Shown: positions 1-13,206, counted from the stretch's first letter. The stretch: DNA of 64,000 bases from Salminus brasiliensis (GCF_030463535.1 NC_132899.1:12796990-12860989); one strand, 5' to 3'. Made by a program: numbers and translations. The notes: generated from the sequence alone by a model not told the origin.

Positions 1-1096
1 GGGAAATTCTCTCTTTAATTCTTTTTAAATATCTAAGAATGTGTTTATATGTAATCACAATAGTGCAATAGTGTGATTATATCCTATATTAGGATCACTG
101 TATGGAATATTTTTGTTATATACGCATTAAATTGGAGGAGATCATGGCAGAAACTAATCAAGTTAGTGGCCAGCAGGGGGCCTCCCAGAGCTTAAAATCT
201 ACACTGCAATTTAGGAGGAGAAAGCAGATGAACGTTAAGTCAAGAGAAAGAGGCTGCATCTTAAATGGCTCTTTTCTGACATAGCGCAGGGGATGATAGT
301 CTTTATAGCCCATCTGGTTCACCATGTGGCAGAGGGGAATAATCTTAGGCACAGTTTCTTTGTCCATAAAGACAGAAGAGAGTCACAGCTGGAATAGCAC
401 TCCAGTGTCTGCTCCATGGCTGACATTATCCTGAGGCTAGTGGAGTGTAGATGCTGATTCCATAGTGCTATTCTGCTAAATCAGGTAACCTTGATGGTGG
501 TCCTGAGTTTGTTTAATGAGATTTCTTTAATCCTCTTTTAAAATACAGGATAAAGACAGCGAAGGAAGACAAAAAACAGCATTGGCTTTAATCAGGCCTA
601 AGTGTTTGGTCTGGCCTTTGAGTCACTTGCCTCACTTGCTGAGGAGCAGTATGGGTACTATGAGAATCAACTACGAGTGTAAAAAAAGGCAGTGTCTGGT
701 GGCATTGTACTGCTTTCCATTAGTTTCTCTTCCTCTCTCCTACTGCGTCATGATGGTGCTGCAAGAGGGACTGTACATAATTAGTATTTGCCTGTTTACT
801 GAGGCAAGCATTTCCAATGTACAGTAGACCAAGGTTTTATATACTGTATTGGGGCAAATCTATTACCAACAAGTGAATTAGTGAAGCATTACATGTGAAC
901 TAATGAACATCAGCTTTCAGTCCTTGTAAGGGTTTCCACCACATGGGATTTTCCAACAGTCTTTACTTCTGCATGGAAATATGTGATTCGGAGAGCGTTC
1001 TATGCTTCCTCCTATTGCCTTCAAATATAGATATACGAATCTGACATTTGGCATTTGAGCAGCTTGAAGAGCTGTTTGCTGCATTCCATGTCTTTT

Positions 1097-1100
<4 letters not shown>

Positions 1101-1152
<52 letters not shown>
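1101..1152. repeat. (CT)n microsatellite, about 26 units
   Basis: This is an uninterrupted CT dinucleotide run followed by an impure pyrimidine-rich tail up to about 1175. The open frame across it, rich in Ser-Leu, is an artefact of the repeat. Confidence 0.95.
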
Positions 1153-1160
<8 letters not shown>

Positions 1161-2480
1161 TCCCCTCTCTCTCTGGTTAATTAGTCAGCTCTCTTCCTCC
1201 CAAGGCTGGAGCATCCACCCCAAGAGGATTCAGCCTGATCTTGCGTCTCCTCCAATAGGCCGTGATTAATGAGCTCTCTTTGCTGTAGGCCTCGTCGCTG
1301 GTGCCGCTGCAAACTGAACAGAGGGAAAAAACCCTGCTTCTGTGCTTCTGCTCAAACGGTGTGTCGGGTCGCTCCTGTTTCCCGTTTGAGGTTTAATATT
1401 GTTGGCTTGAATGTTGTTGGTGTCGCGTAGGAAAGCTGCTTGGGAAGCCTAAGGTTTCTGCTCGTTTGCCAAACAGGAGGACTCAGGACTGCTACCTGGT
1501 ACTATAGTTGAAAATTCTCAAGCCACAATAATATTCTACTTTTACCTGGCCATTTTCCAACTTCTGTATAATCTATTAGAATTAAACTGTATCTAAGACT
1601 GACATATTTAAATGACCTTCTACTACTGTGCCTAATTCAAAAAACAGCAGGGCTGAAACACTCAGTGTAACTTCAGCGTGAATTTGTGGGCTCTACATTA
1701 CTACATCCAATTAAGCCCAAGTACTTTTTAACCTCTTTGTGGGTGGTATTGTAAACATACTGATGACACCAGTGATAACTATACTATAACAATTTGTAAT
1801 AATAATCACATTACTAAATCACCTATGCCATTACATCTCTTTACTTCAGCCCAAGCACAGTAAATATAGACATGGGCTAAGTCATTTAAATAAGTCAATC
1901 AATACTTGCAGAGAAATAGTGGTAAGTACTGGAAGAGGCCTTTTCAGGTCTGCTGGTGCAGCAGAAGCTTTAGTGCTGTCATATGACTGACCGGTGAGAT
2001 CAGAGGAAGAGCCTCTCAGGTTCACTCTTCTCCTGAGACAGAGACCCAGCCTCACAAACATCACAGCTCAGAGCTCAGGGAGCTGGAGGAGTGGCTGCTT
2101 GAGATAAGGGAGGCTTGACTAACTTTGAATCTAATGTAATGTCATTTCATTTAATCTAATTTCCCAGCACTCTGTCTGAGATGTATTCTTATCTGTCTTC
2201 TGTGCTCAACTCTCTGAATTCCCCTCTTAAACCTTCTGCATCTGGGATACAAATGTAGTACTATGCTCTCTTGATTAAGATATAGCTCAAGATATAGCTG
2301 TAATTCCAGTTTGCTATTGTAAAGTTGTCAAACTATCAGACCTGGATGATTTGATGATAACATGATTGAGGACTCATTTAACTTGTGAAATAATATTGAA
2401 TAATATGTAATATTGTATTTCTATGCAGTGTTCAAATATTTCAATTAATGCAGTAATAAATTGTTGGACATCTCTAGAGG

Positions 2481-3194
2481 TACACTACATGGACAAAAGT
2501 ATTGGGACACCTACTTCATTGTTTATTCCCAAATGAAGGATAATTTAAAAAATAAATATGTATATAAACTTTTTGGAAAATCTTGGTAGTTTATTTCTTT
2601 GTTGGAACAATGCTTCTTGCCAATACATCTTATACCGTTGGAAAGCCTGTAAATTTGACCTTTTCAATGGTGCCACATTTGTAGGGAACATGCATATGTG
2701 GGATGAGCAGTAGAATTGAGTATGTGGGTTGCAGCCAATAAAAAATTGCCAAATCTTCTCTGCCATTGCCAAACAGCTTATTTTGCTGTTGCTATTGACA
2801 CTTGTTTTAAGCTTCTGGTACCCCCAGTTACTGCCAATCAGGTGTGACCAACACAACCACATTGGCTGACTTGCGACAAATGCTGGTTGAAGAATGGGAT
2901 GCCATCTCACAGCAGTGTGTAAGCAGGCTGGGGAGGAGGAGGAGGTGCCAGGCTGTTGTGGCTGTGTAAGGTTCCTCCACACGCTACTGAGGCTCCTGTT
3001 TATTAAATAAATAAATTGTTAAATTGCCAATATGTCTTCTTTCTTCAAACTTCAATCATCCAGTCCACCAAACACCAAACAGGGACTACAGGGACTAGAC
3101 AAGCTGTGTGCACATCTGTGTCATCAATGGGTGCAACATAAAGTAGCTGAATGCATTCTTTAGAAGAGGTGACCACATTTGGATATATAGTGTA
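2481..3194 (+). mobile_element. Degenerate Tc1/mariner-like DNA transposon
   Basis: The left end reads TACACTACATGGACAAAAG and the right end, read in reverse complement, begins TACACTATATATCCAAA. This gives imperfect terminal inverted repeats starting at a TA, as expected for Tc1/mariner insertions. Around 2850-2990 the + strand keeps a worn coding tail that can be read as LRQMLVEEWDAI followed by CQAVVAV, typical of the C-terminal part of a Tc1-like transposase. Stops interrupt it and most of the transposase is missing, so the copy is inactive. Confidence 0.7.
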
Positions 3195-4639
3195 TGATGA
3201 TGATTTCAGAATCATAGCAGTATTGGCAGATAATCACAATAACTAGCTGTGTTCCAAAGTCAAGGCTTCAGCTGAGATATGGTGGGGTCTAATGAGACAG
3301 CGTAGTGACGTTTCCAGAAGTCCCTCCTTCTGCAACTGCAGCACGAACCTTGGAACCTGTTGTATTGTGCCTCTTGAATTTCTTTACAGACATATGTTAT
3401 TATAAAAACTAACATTTTGATGATATTATGACGTAGCAGCTGAGAAATGCAGCCTAGGCTTTAGAATGCAGCTACTGATTTAGGTTGCCTATATTCTTTG
3501 ATACAACTGTCTGGAATTCCATGAGTAAATGTTGCCAAAAAATGCTGGGTTGTTCAGCACAGACCAAGACTGACTTTTCATATTGTTATTGCTGACACAC
3601 GATGGAGGAAAACCTACATACTGGCTAAGTGGCGCTTGACATTGGTGGAAAAATGGATGGAAACACACAAATGCACATAAATAAAGTGTGAAACTGTGTT
3701 ATTAAGGTCCTTGGTATAAAGCAAAAAGCAATAAAATATCACTATTAATAGCTGGATATGTGTAGTGAAAAAGGACCTTGTATAAATATGAGCTGCCACA
3801 CATGCCGCCAAAGTGCTTTCCTTAGCTATGAATGCAGAGAAGGTCAGAAAATACACACACATAAAATGAAAAGGTTGTTGATCTTCATCAATTATTGAAT
3901 AAACTCTTCAAAAATAACTCAGATAATCTCTTAAGAGCCACAGAAATGTCTCACTAACAGCAGAATTCTGTTCAGAAACATCTTTGTTTCCTAACTGAAC
4001 TTTAACTGAAAAATAGTCTGAGTTGAAGAGCTAGAGTGTCAAAAAAATTACTGTAAACCAAAACTGCTGCTTAAAGAATAACTTGACTACATCATTGTCA
4101 ATGTTTGCAGCCTGGTCTCAAGAGGAAGACGTACATATGTGACCAATAGGCCATCTTCATGCCATTCATACTACTAATTTAGACTACTAATGTGTACTAG
4201 ATATGGTTGCAACCTAGACACACACAAATCAAAGGATTTGAACAGAGAATGGTCCAAAGCAACCCATGTAATTTTATTATCTGACCCCACACCTTAACCT
4301 AAACCTGATCGAACTCTTACCTTAACCTTAAACATAACAATAGTAAAATGTGAAATTCTAATAGAGCTCCTTGTGAATTGTAAAATATGTATGAATAGGT
4401 TTGCACAAATATAAATGTCACTTTAGTGGTATATGTATGAATATTATGAGATCTTGTTGCCTGGTGAATTAACATTTTTTTCCCTATGAAATTCAAAAAA
4501 TTGTAATCACAATTACAATGAAGTCAAACTACTACATGTAGAACTGATAATCCTCACAAATGCAAAAGTAATTTCATGCTACTCACTAATATAAGCACTT
4601 TAGCTTGATGCTCATTAAGCTCCACACTACCTTGTTAGC

Positions 4640-4860
4640 TTGCCTTGTTAATGGTCTGGCCGATTCCAGGAGATTCAAAGTGTTCTGCTGGTGTTCTCTG
4701 TGCTGACAGTTCTGCAGGCAGCTGGAGCCGACGGGGGCAAGAGCTGCTGTCAGCGTCTGGCCGCTGCTGACCTCGCACAGCGTCCTGCTTCAGCTCTCAT
4801 GAGTGACAGCTGTCAGAGAGACCAGGAGGAATGTAAACAGGAGAGGAGAGAATGACCAGC
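4640..4860. promoter_or_regulatory. GC-rich candidate regulatory patch with a TGACAG palindrome
   Basis: This patch is richer in GC than its AT-rich surroundings and shows no repeat signature that I recognise. It contains the perfect 12-bp palindrome TGACAGCTGTCA at 4804-4815, which is two inverted TGACAG sites (the core bound by MEIS/PKNOX/TGIF homeodomain proteins) overlapping a CAGCTG E-box. It lies about 4.4 kb upstream of the spock2 start codon. The enhancer role is inferred from composition and motif only. Confidence 0.25.
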
Positions 4861-7535
4861 TCATACTTTATTCATGAACTTCACTGCTGTCCTGCTAAAA
4901 GTTATGCCTCTGTCTTAACACACTGGAGCTACGCGTTATCCTTTGCATTACTGCTGGAAAAAGGAGTGATAGTTTATGATCATGTAATAAATGTTCTCCC
5001 GCCAAAAAAAATGCTGAAGGGGACATTAGCTCAAAAGCGCACAGTCAAAGAGATAATGCTTGTAGACAACTTAACTGCTTTATTGTGTGATGAAGAGGCG
5101 ATGCAGCTGTATCTGTAATGCAGACTGTGCTGCGCTCAGCCCACTCAGTAAATGAGTGTAAGCCACAGTGTTAAAGCCACAGGCTTATTCTGCCTCAGAC
5201 ACATCTGCTCTGTACTGCTCCTCTCCCACAACCCTTCACCATCAATTACTCCTCATCTACATGTTCATTCAAGTCCCATTCACAAGTAAAATCTCCACAA
5301 CTGCACTTCAAGTGCAGAAAAAAAGGCCAAATTTAAAATAAACTGTATCCATTGGCTTATTATAATTGTATACACTGCTAAGAACTAAGGGTTCTTTAGT
5401 AAAATCAGTGGTTTAATATAACGCCTGACAAAACAAAGAACCATTTGGATGCTTATAAAGTTTCTGGCTGGAAAAAAAATCTTTGTAAATGGTGTTATAT
5501 AGAAATAGAACCACTTCTTGTAAAGAGTGTGTATGCCCAAATGTTGATACCTGGCAGCAGCATTTATTTTGCTGCAGTAACTGCCTCTCTAGCTCACACT
5601 TAGCATTGGGCATGCCATAGTAAGGTCCAGAGCATTCCTTTCTTTTAGCAATGCTTTTCTAAGAAGAAAGTACAAGCTGTATGTGGGCAATTAATTTCCT
5701 GTGCCAGCAGGGTATCTAGGTTTTTGGATACTTTCATATGAATAAATATGTTCTGCCTGCAAATATGTTACAAATAAAGAACTCCAAAAGGTACTTTTAC
5801 AATACAATGCAAACTGACTGCAGTCTAAGGGGCTAACCGACCAGTTCTAGGTATAATCTGTGTTCTGAAAACCAGCAACAAAGCCACGAGCAGGTGGTTC
5901 TGGCATTATGTACATAATACAGACAGCTGTGCTTCAACTGATTATTACCTTCTTTTTTATGAATTATTCATTCAGCATTTCAAGCAGCATCGTCTTATGT
6001 CTGTGCCAGTACCCTGCAGTTAAGACAATGCACATTCCACACAGAAATGTTTTGATGTTCTCTTTCTATCCTTTCTGTCACTGCTTTCTCTCATACAGTA
6101 ATGTTTTTAATTAACTGACATTTTTAAATATAACCCTTTCAATGACAGTTTTAGGATTACGTATCAGTATTTGTGGATTTGAAAGGATCATTACTGTCTC
6201 TTAATGAATATTTACAAAGCCTTTGTTGATTTGCTGTCCAGGATCCTGAAAGGAGATATATATTGTTATTGATTGACTGTCTTAATAGTGCAATAGATAT
6301 GCAGATGACTATTGATTAAGCTTGTTGCATGTATAACCTAAAGGGTTCATTTGTACTGAGAAAGTTGCATTGCTCCTTTAAGCCATTAATACTTAGAGTT
6401 TAATTATCTTAGTGATTGCAGAAACACTATTAACCTGTGATATTAGAATCTGCTTATCTTGGCATTTGAATTGAATGATGAAAATGAATTACATCATTTA
6501 GTTGAAACATCTCTCACAGACTAATATCTTTAATGTCTTACTATAACCTCCAGGTGCAGGTCACTGCAAATTGTCTCATTCAGCTTGCAAGCTCACCAGT
6601 GTCACACCTGCTAGCATCATATAACTTCCATTTGTATACTTTGAGGCTGGTTCTCTGGTTATACACTTTTATCAGAAAGAGTTCTGTATAGTACTACAAA
6701 CACTTATTTGACCATGTTTAGGAGGATTTCCATCAATAAGAAGAAAGAAGTCTTAAACCAGGTAAAGAAACTTTTAAGCAATCAAATGTTTTTTGAGGTG
6801 TCATGACTCCTCCATGAACCACAGCATTGGAAAACAATGCTATGGAAGAACCTCTTTCTTAAAAGGTGTGGATTAGTCCAAGACCAATGGCCAGCTTGAT
6901 TGGGCTGTCTGGGGCCAAGATTTTGTCCCTATGAAACCCTGACTAGACTGAATAAACAATGAATCGGTTTTCTGAAACACAAACCAGGAGCCCTACTGAC
7001 CTTCCAGAGCTGAGATTGGATACCGCTTTCCTAGACTACAAGGATTTTCAGTAGAAAATGCTGACGGTACAATTTGGTCCACGACTTAATTAGAACCTGA
7101 AAAAAACTGGCCCTTGAGTTTAAATGTAAATTTATCAGATAGGCTTCATATTGATTGTGAATCTATAAAGAAGAAGGATGTGGTTGCGCTGATATAGCCT
7201 TCCTTAAGAATTACCTTCTCAATAGTGTCTCTAAGACCCTACAGGGATTCCTTAGGCTACTGGACTGTTGGTGCTCATGCCTGATTTATGCACAGGCATC
7301 TCTAGTACACACACACGTTTATACATTAGGAAAGAGGATGTGACAGTATAATCTGGATTATGGAAACCAAGCGCTGAAGCTTCATATGCTCAAGCTCCTC
7401 ACACATTAGCCTAATCTCCTGGATATGCTCTGGCATACGTCACTAAAAATAGACTAAACCTGGTAGCTCAAGCTGTGTAACCACAGTGACGTGTGTGTCT
7501 GTGAGGGCATGCACAAAACATCAGAGATTTTAACT

Positions 7536-7853
7536 TACACTAGATGTCCAAATGTATCCAGACACATCTTCTAATTATGCAATTCAGCTTGTGTACACAG
7601 AAAACCATTGCTAATAGAACCAGACGTTCTGGGGCAGCCATGAGGCTAAAGTCGCTGTGCCCAATGCAAATGGTCTTCTAGAGGAGCAATAATCCCCCCC
7701 AGCAGAGGAAGTGTGCTCTCTGATGTGATGGAGCTCCATCTAGAACCTTTGGGATGAGCTGGAGTAGCATCTGTGACCTAGAACCATCATCCACCATCAG
7801 TACCTGACATCACTAATGCTGTTGTGGCTCAATGCAGTCAAATTCTCACCACC
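7536..7853 (+). mobile_element. Remnant of a Tc1-like transposon
   Basis: The copy begins TACACTAGATGTCCAAATG, which resembles the terminal repeat of Tc1-like elements in fish. About 7725-7840 retains a decayed coding tail that reads roughly as a WDELE-type block followed by a VPDITNAVVAQ-like block. Both are familiar from Tc1 transposase C-termini. I could not find the right terminal repeat, and the reading frame is broken. Confidence 0.5.
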
Positions 7854-7859
7854 CAGAAG

Positions 7860-8170
7860 GCACCCAACGTTGTACAGATGCTGCATTTTGGCTCAAATAA
7901 ATCAAATAAACAACACTAGGTTGACACCAGGCCCCAACATTAGACAGATGTTGTTTTTGGTCCCTTAACACCATGCCTTACGCGTTGTGAGGTGTGTTAA
8001 AATTATGATGTTTAGCAGACGTTAGGTTTTAATCACTTATCAGTTATTTTACATCAATATGACACTGGCATGTGACGTTTGTGAGACGTTGGATTTTGGT
8101 TACCGACGACGTCACGATCTACATTCAACCAGATAACGTCGTCTATCGACGCTGGTGGCCAGGTGGGCGC
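7860..8170. repeat. Possible degenerate interspersed repeat with ACGTTGG motifs
   Basis: Several diverged copies of an ACGTT-containing phrase occur here (around 7868, 8077 and 8085), with clustered ACGT and ACGTC words at 8105-8150. This resembles the internally repetitive non-autonomous DNA elements common in fish. I saw no terminal inverted repeats, so the class is unknown. Confidence 0.3.
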
Positions 8171-8445
8171 AATGTCCCAAAATCTAGTGCAGACCGGTCC
8201 CAGAAGAGTAGCTAGCTGTTACTGCGGCAGATGAGGATGATCTCAAACAATCATTACTGATGACTTTAGGTGAACAAGTGTCTACAAACTTTAGGACATA
8301 TTACGTATATGCGGGTAGACTGTTGGAGGCCAAACCATGTAGCTAGCTAGTTAACTTCATGACCCCACAACCGGGCAAGGCATGGTCACAGGGAGGACCT
8401 CAGTGTGAGTAAGAGAAATGTACACCCACTGACCATTAAGCGACC

Positions 8446-8471
8446 TCTTCACTTTTGTGTTGAGTTGGACA

Positions 8472-8505
<34 letters not shown>

Positions 8506-8526
8506 ACTTTTGTGTTGAGTTGGACA

Positions 8527-8563
<37 letters not shown>

Positions 8564-8581
8564 ACTTTTGTGTTGAGTTGG

Positions 8582-8612
<31 letters not shown>

Positions 8613-8632
8613 TCACTTTTGTGTTGAGTTGG

Positions 8633-8663
<31 letters not shown>

Positions 8664-8683
8664 TCACTTTTGTGTTGAGTTGG

Positions 8684-8718
<35 letters not shown>

Positions 8719-8785
8719 ACTTTTGTGTTGAGTTGGACAGTGTCTCTCTCTCTCTCTCTCTCTCTTTACTTTTGTGTTGAGTTGG

Positions 8786-8826
<41 letters not shown>

Positions 8827-8844
8827 ACTTTTGTGTTGAGTTGG

Positions 8845-8881
<37 letters not shown>

Positions 8882-8946
8882 ACTTTTGTGTTGAGTTGGA
8901 CAGTCTCTCTCTCTCTCTCTCTCTCTTCACTTTTGTGTTGAGTTGG

Positions 8947-9016
<70 letters not shown>
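8446..9016. repeat. Composite (TC)n array with ten 25-nt spacers at the spock2 promoter
   Basis: Ten copies of a 25-nt spacer (TTCACTTTTG, then TGTTGAGTTGGACAG) alternate with (TC)n runs of varying length. The last run is about 33 units long (8951-9016). The spacers are nearly identical; the seventh has TTTAC instead of TTCAC, and copies 1, 2 and 6 carry an extra TG before the TC run. The array therefore behaves as a higher-order tandem repeat that includes microsatellite DNA. It ends one base before the CpG-rich 5' end of spock2. The strand asymmetry (pyrimidine on +, purine on -) suits triplex or H-DNA formation and GAGA-type protein binding. Confidence 0.95.
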
Positions 9017-9018
<2 letters not shown>

Positions 9019-9186
9019 CGCGCAACCCGGCGCCCGCGCGCGTGCTCACACCTCCTTGCCGCCGTGCTCGTGCCGGAGAGATCGCAGTATCGCTCTCCTC
9101 ACCGTTGGTCGAGCCGCGTTAATCTGAAGGGAAGACTGCGAGAGAGAAAAGGCTTGCTTTTTTGCCAAACACACATCACACCACCG
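9017..9186 (+). promoter_or_regulatory. spock2: CpG-rich promoter / 5' UTR of spock2
   Basis: CpG becomes suddenly dense after the (TC)n array, including a CG-alternating stretch at 9031-9042, and remains so into exon 1. I see no clear TATA box. The transcription start is probably within or just upstream of this segment, which makes it the proximal promoter and 5' UTR. The exact start cannot be read from sequence. Confidence 0.6.
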
Positions 9187-9375
9187 ATGGCCGGGATGAG
9201 AAATCTAGTGTGCCTTCAGCTACTGGCGCTAACCTTGGTCGGCTCTTCGACGCAGGCGGATGGCAAGAGCGGTAAAGAGGCAGGGAATGCGGGCAATTTC
9301 ATGGAAGACGAGCAATGGCTGGCCACCATATCCCAGTACAGCCGCAAGATAAAGCACTGGAACCGTTTCAGAGAC
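9187..9375 (+). CDS. spock2: spock2 exon 1: signal peptide and N-terminal region
   Basis: It encodes residues 1-63, from MAGMRNLVCL to KHWNRFRD. A hydrophobic signal peptide with probable cleavage after SSTQA is followed by the NFMEDEQWL and SQYSRKIKHWNRFRD blocks shared by testicans. The donor is GAC|GTGAGT, phase 0. ATG 9187 was chosen because it opens the signal peptide; the frame stays open further upstream only because the TC array lacks stops. Confidence 0.95.
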
Positions 9376-9989
9376 GTGAGTTGGCATTTCCCCCCTCATT
9401 ACACACAAACACACACACCGTTGACCAGCAGAACGCGGCTGCTTTCAGTTAGATTTGCTGTCTGTTATTATTTAAACTTGACAAACGTTCTGTTCTCTAA
9501 AACCGACCGTTACAGCGAGGAGAAGTCTGACAGCCCGTCGTCGCAACTGTTTAATGTACTTTTCTGCTTCATTAAGGTGTTTTCATTCACCGAGCGCTCC
9601 CTTTTCCCTAATTTTGACATTTGACATTGTGAATGTGCTCCCAGGTGAGTCCACCAATTCCCTTTGAACCGATTTCTACTTCTATCACAGCGGATATTCA
9701 TATAGATAGATAGATAGCTACGCTAGCTGATGCTAGCCAGTTATCACTCGAGTGGAAACCGCTTTTTTGACTTGGGCAGGGGGATGAATGGAGGGTTACA
9801 CGACATTCAGGAGTCATTTTAGCCTGGAAAGTTACTATGTTGACCGTGTCTCTGTCCTCGCAGCCGAAAATAAGCACTAAACCTAAAAGACTTTTGGTTC
9901 AGCGGGTCTCTCTAAGCACATCTACGGTGAGCAGTCTTCGTAGTGGGCAGGTCAGGTTCAGGGGATGCTATGGTGCGGGGTTTCTGTCT

Positions 9990-10032
<43 letters not shown>

Positions 10033-13000
10033 TTTTAGTATAGCTGTATAGTCCACCCGTATTTTGACAAGTCCCACCCACACGGGATAGGGTTGGCCAT
10101 TAGCGCCTGAGCATGACCTGCTTAGCCAATCGTGGAGCAGGTGGTGGACATGTCTTAGCCAATCCTAACACAAGAAGGCGGGATATTGCAGAAAACAGGC
10201 GAGAAAGAAGCACCTGTACAGAAGACCGAGCCTTAAAGAGGAAAACAGTGAGCCTGCTTCTAGCTAACTGCTGTTCAGCAGGTTGTTCTCATGTGGTCAA
10301 TTTAATGAATAGAAACATTGTTTGGTATTATTTGCCCCTGTATTTCTATCTTTGCAGATGTGCTGTGTCACATTTTCCAAAACAAAATAAACGTAGCTTA
10401 ATTATTTACATATATTTATTTGGTTTTATTATAGTGTTATAGTAGTACTCTTAAATAATTGTGCTGTGCGGTTCTGAGAAGCAATCTCAAGCTCTAAAAC
10501 ACAGATTTAAAATAGTAAGCTGGAGGCTGGAAATTGGATACAGGCTGCAGAATTGCCCTGGGAATTAATGAAATTGCAAACACAGCGGCATTTAAATCGA
10601 ACCGAGCCGGCTCGGTTTGTCCAGGGGGACAGCCAGCTTTTGCTTCACACGGGCAACGTCTTCTTTCAAACGGGGGGCTTTGACTAGTGTCTGTATTCTT
10701 TAATCAATATTTATCGATTGCCTCATACCTCTGCCTGCATTGAAAATGGGTTTTACAGCAGAGGAAGGATGAGGATACGCATGGCTGCATACCCACTGCC
10801 TCCCAGGCTGCCTCCCTCCTTCACAGAGACAATATTTCCCCTCCCAAATCACTGTGTTTGAAAAGAAGGGAGAAAAACGACAGCTGAAGCCTTGGCGGCT
10901 CCCCCAGGAGCTGCTGTCCACTTGAGTTAGAGGCGGCGAGACACGTATTTGTTTATTTATTTTGTTGCGCAAGGCTCCTTGAGCAGGAGTGAGCCAGGTG
11001 ACAGGTGAGGAAGAGAGAGAAAGGGGACTGTGCAGAATTGGTCTGTATGTGGGGGCAGGTGCAGTGTGGTAAAAACCTCCGCTCCTGTCAGGCAATTGGG
11101 CAGAGTTGTATTTCAATTTTGAGAGGGGCAGCAAGGCAAAATTGAATTGATAACTGGCTGGATGTATGCTGAATATCACTGTCTGTCATGTTGCTTTTTG
11201 GGCACTGCACTGCTTCTGTGTTTTCTGTTTGTCTACGGAACAACAGACTGTTTATCATCTGCTCGGGATAAGAGCATCAACCACATAACTCAAGAGAAAG
11301 GGCGTGCTGGTGTGTTTGCCTTTGCAAGCAAGAGCCTCTGTTATTGAGAGAGCAGGGAAAATGGGAGCAAGCTGTTTGAAGATGTACAGGCAGACTCACT
11401 GATCAGGTGCCTTTCTGTGCCGTACTTGATGTTTGAGAACAGGTAACCTATCTCTGTATTACATTATCTTTTAAAGATGTAGACATCAAGAAAGGTTCTT
11501 TGCAGTGATACCATAGAAGACACACTATTGGTTCCTTGAAGCAAGTATTTCTTTCCTTGATGTCTGCTTCTGACATTCTTATGGTTTTATGGAGGGCTGC
11601 ACGGTGTTGGAATTTTCACCAGATTTCACCAGAAGTCCATAGGCCAACATGTCACAAAAAAAGAATGATATTTGGCAGATATTATCTGGTAGATTTCTAA
11701 AGGTCCATATCACAACATCTCTTTGTCCCGTTGTCTTTTTTACTCTCCCTGTAAAGAACGAGCACTGTTCTGATCATTTGCACTATACTGTGCCTCATTT
11801 AAAAAGCAGCCAGAGTTGAGACACTCAGGAGAATTGCAGTATATAAATGTGTGAAGCAAAAGTGAGGCAAATTGAATAGGTTGATCCATGTAAATTAGTT
11901 GGTTCTCAAAACGTCGGAGAATCACTTGTAGCACTTTCCTGACTATAATGTTTTTGGACTTTGGTAGGACGAACAGTGAATATTCGAAGGCTCGCTCCTT
12001 CATTGGTGGCGTACATTTAGCCAGATAGTCATAGTCAGTCATGCAGAGTATACTGAAGAAAAACCAGCATTTTCATAAAAGTTAGGCCTTTTTATTACCT
12101 ACACAGCCAAATGTACACTATAATTTAGAAATTTCTTTAAAATTTCTAATTAAACCAAAAATATGTGTGATATGTGTCTGAAAATGATATTTAATACGTA
12201 AAAATTTAAACCCTACATCATCACCCCTGGTATCTATCAGATTGTGAGACTACTTGTGTGTTTATTCAAAATGTAGTAGATACCTTTGGTTAGTCCTCAA
12301 CAAGCAAAATATGTTTTTTAAAAAAGCAGAATTTCCCTTTAAGAGTGTTCTCTGAATGGCTGAATAGATGAAGGACTGTATTATGTCTCTGCTGTTTACT
12401 CACTGCAGTGTGCTTTCATGTCCTTTCACAGGCTGTTGGGACTCATTTACCCAGCTGCCCCCGCCCACTTCAACACCTGTTGAATTTTTAGTCACTACTT
12501 ACTAATCGATTCTTGCACTGCTGATTTGCCATATAAAAGCTTTATTAAGTATCAGGATGAATTCTCCTCTGAGTGATTGGACTTCATGTCAATGCACTAA
12601 TTTTATTTAACATCTATGAACAGAAATTTCCTTTTGTTTGAATCTTTTACTTGCTCCTGACAACAGTGATGACTCTGTTATTGCCATGACACTTGTAGAG
12701 GAAGCGTGTTTATTGGATCAGAGGAGGCGTGTAACTGGGGGACTTTGACGTGTGGCTTGTTGTCTGCTCTGATCTATTCACCACATAAAGAGAACAGAAT
12801 GTAATCCTTCTGTTGTTTTTTGATGCATTTTCATTTCAACATCTTAAAGCACAAATACCAAAGCACAGACGATTGGATAGCAAAGGTTAAGCCTTTGCTT
12901 TCTCCAGACAAGGGAATTAATTTTTGTCTTTCAGATATTATCTCTGCTTCCATCATAATACAATCCAAGCATAGCATTTATTTACAGTTTTGTGCAATAC

Positions 13001-13166
13001 CCAAATGTCACTTTTTTTAACTGTTAGTAGTAAACACAGTCTCTGTAGCTAAGTTAACAAAACACAAATGTTTTAGCAAATCTGAATGTAAATGTACTTT
13101 TCACAGGGCTTTCATTGAATTATTGAGATATTTTAATCAGTGTAACCTTTACAAAGGCTTTAGTAA

Positions 13167-13206
<40 letters not shown>

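Larger units (their letters stand above)
1..8445. other. Gene-free region upstream of spock2
   Basis: I see no exon with protein similarity here. Open frames are short, scattered and lack recognisable motifs. The region holds a (CT)n microsatellite (1101-1152), two Tc1-like remnants (2481-3194 and 7536-7853), a possible degenerate repeat (7860-8170) and a GC-rich patch at 4640-4860. Distal regulatory elements of spock2 could lie here, but that is inference. Confidence 0.6.

Noticed and set aside
2545-2982. 145-residue frame on the - strand
   Set aside because: It lies antisense within the decayed Tc1-like element and shows no protein family resemblance.
4852-5118. 88-residue frame upstream of spock2
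   Set aside because: No recognisable domain, no splice or promoter context, and low complexity of support. Chance is more likely.
8446-9016. CRISPR-like pattern of 25-nt repeats with variable spacers
   Set aside because: The intervening sequence is (TC)n, not unique spacers, and the host is a vertebrate. This is a minisatellite.
8449-9624. Long open frames across the TC array (370 residues on +, 144 on -)
   Set aside because: The repeats simply lack stops (Ser-Leu or Glu-Arg readings). Only the part from 9187 is spock2. An N-terminal extension would bury the signal peptide.
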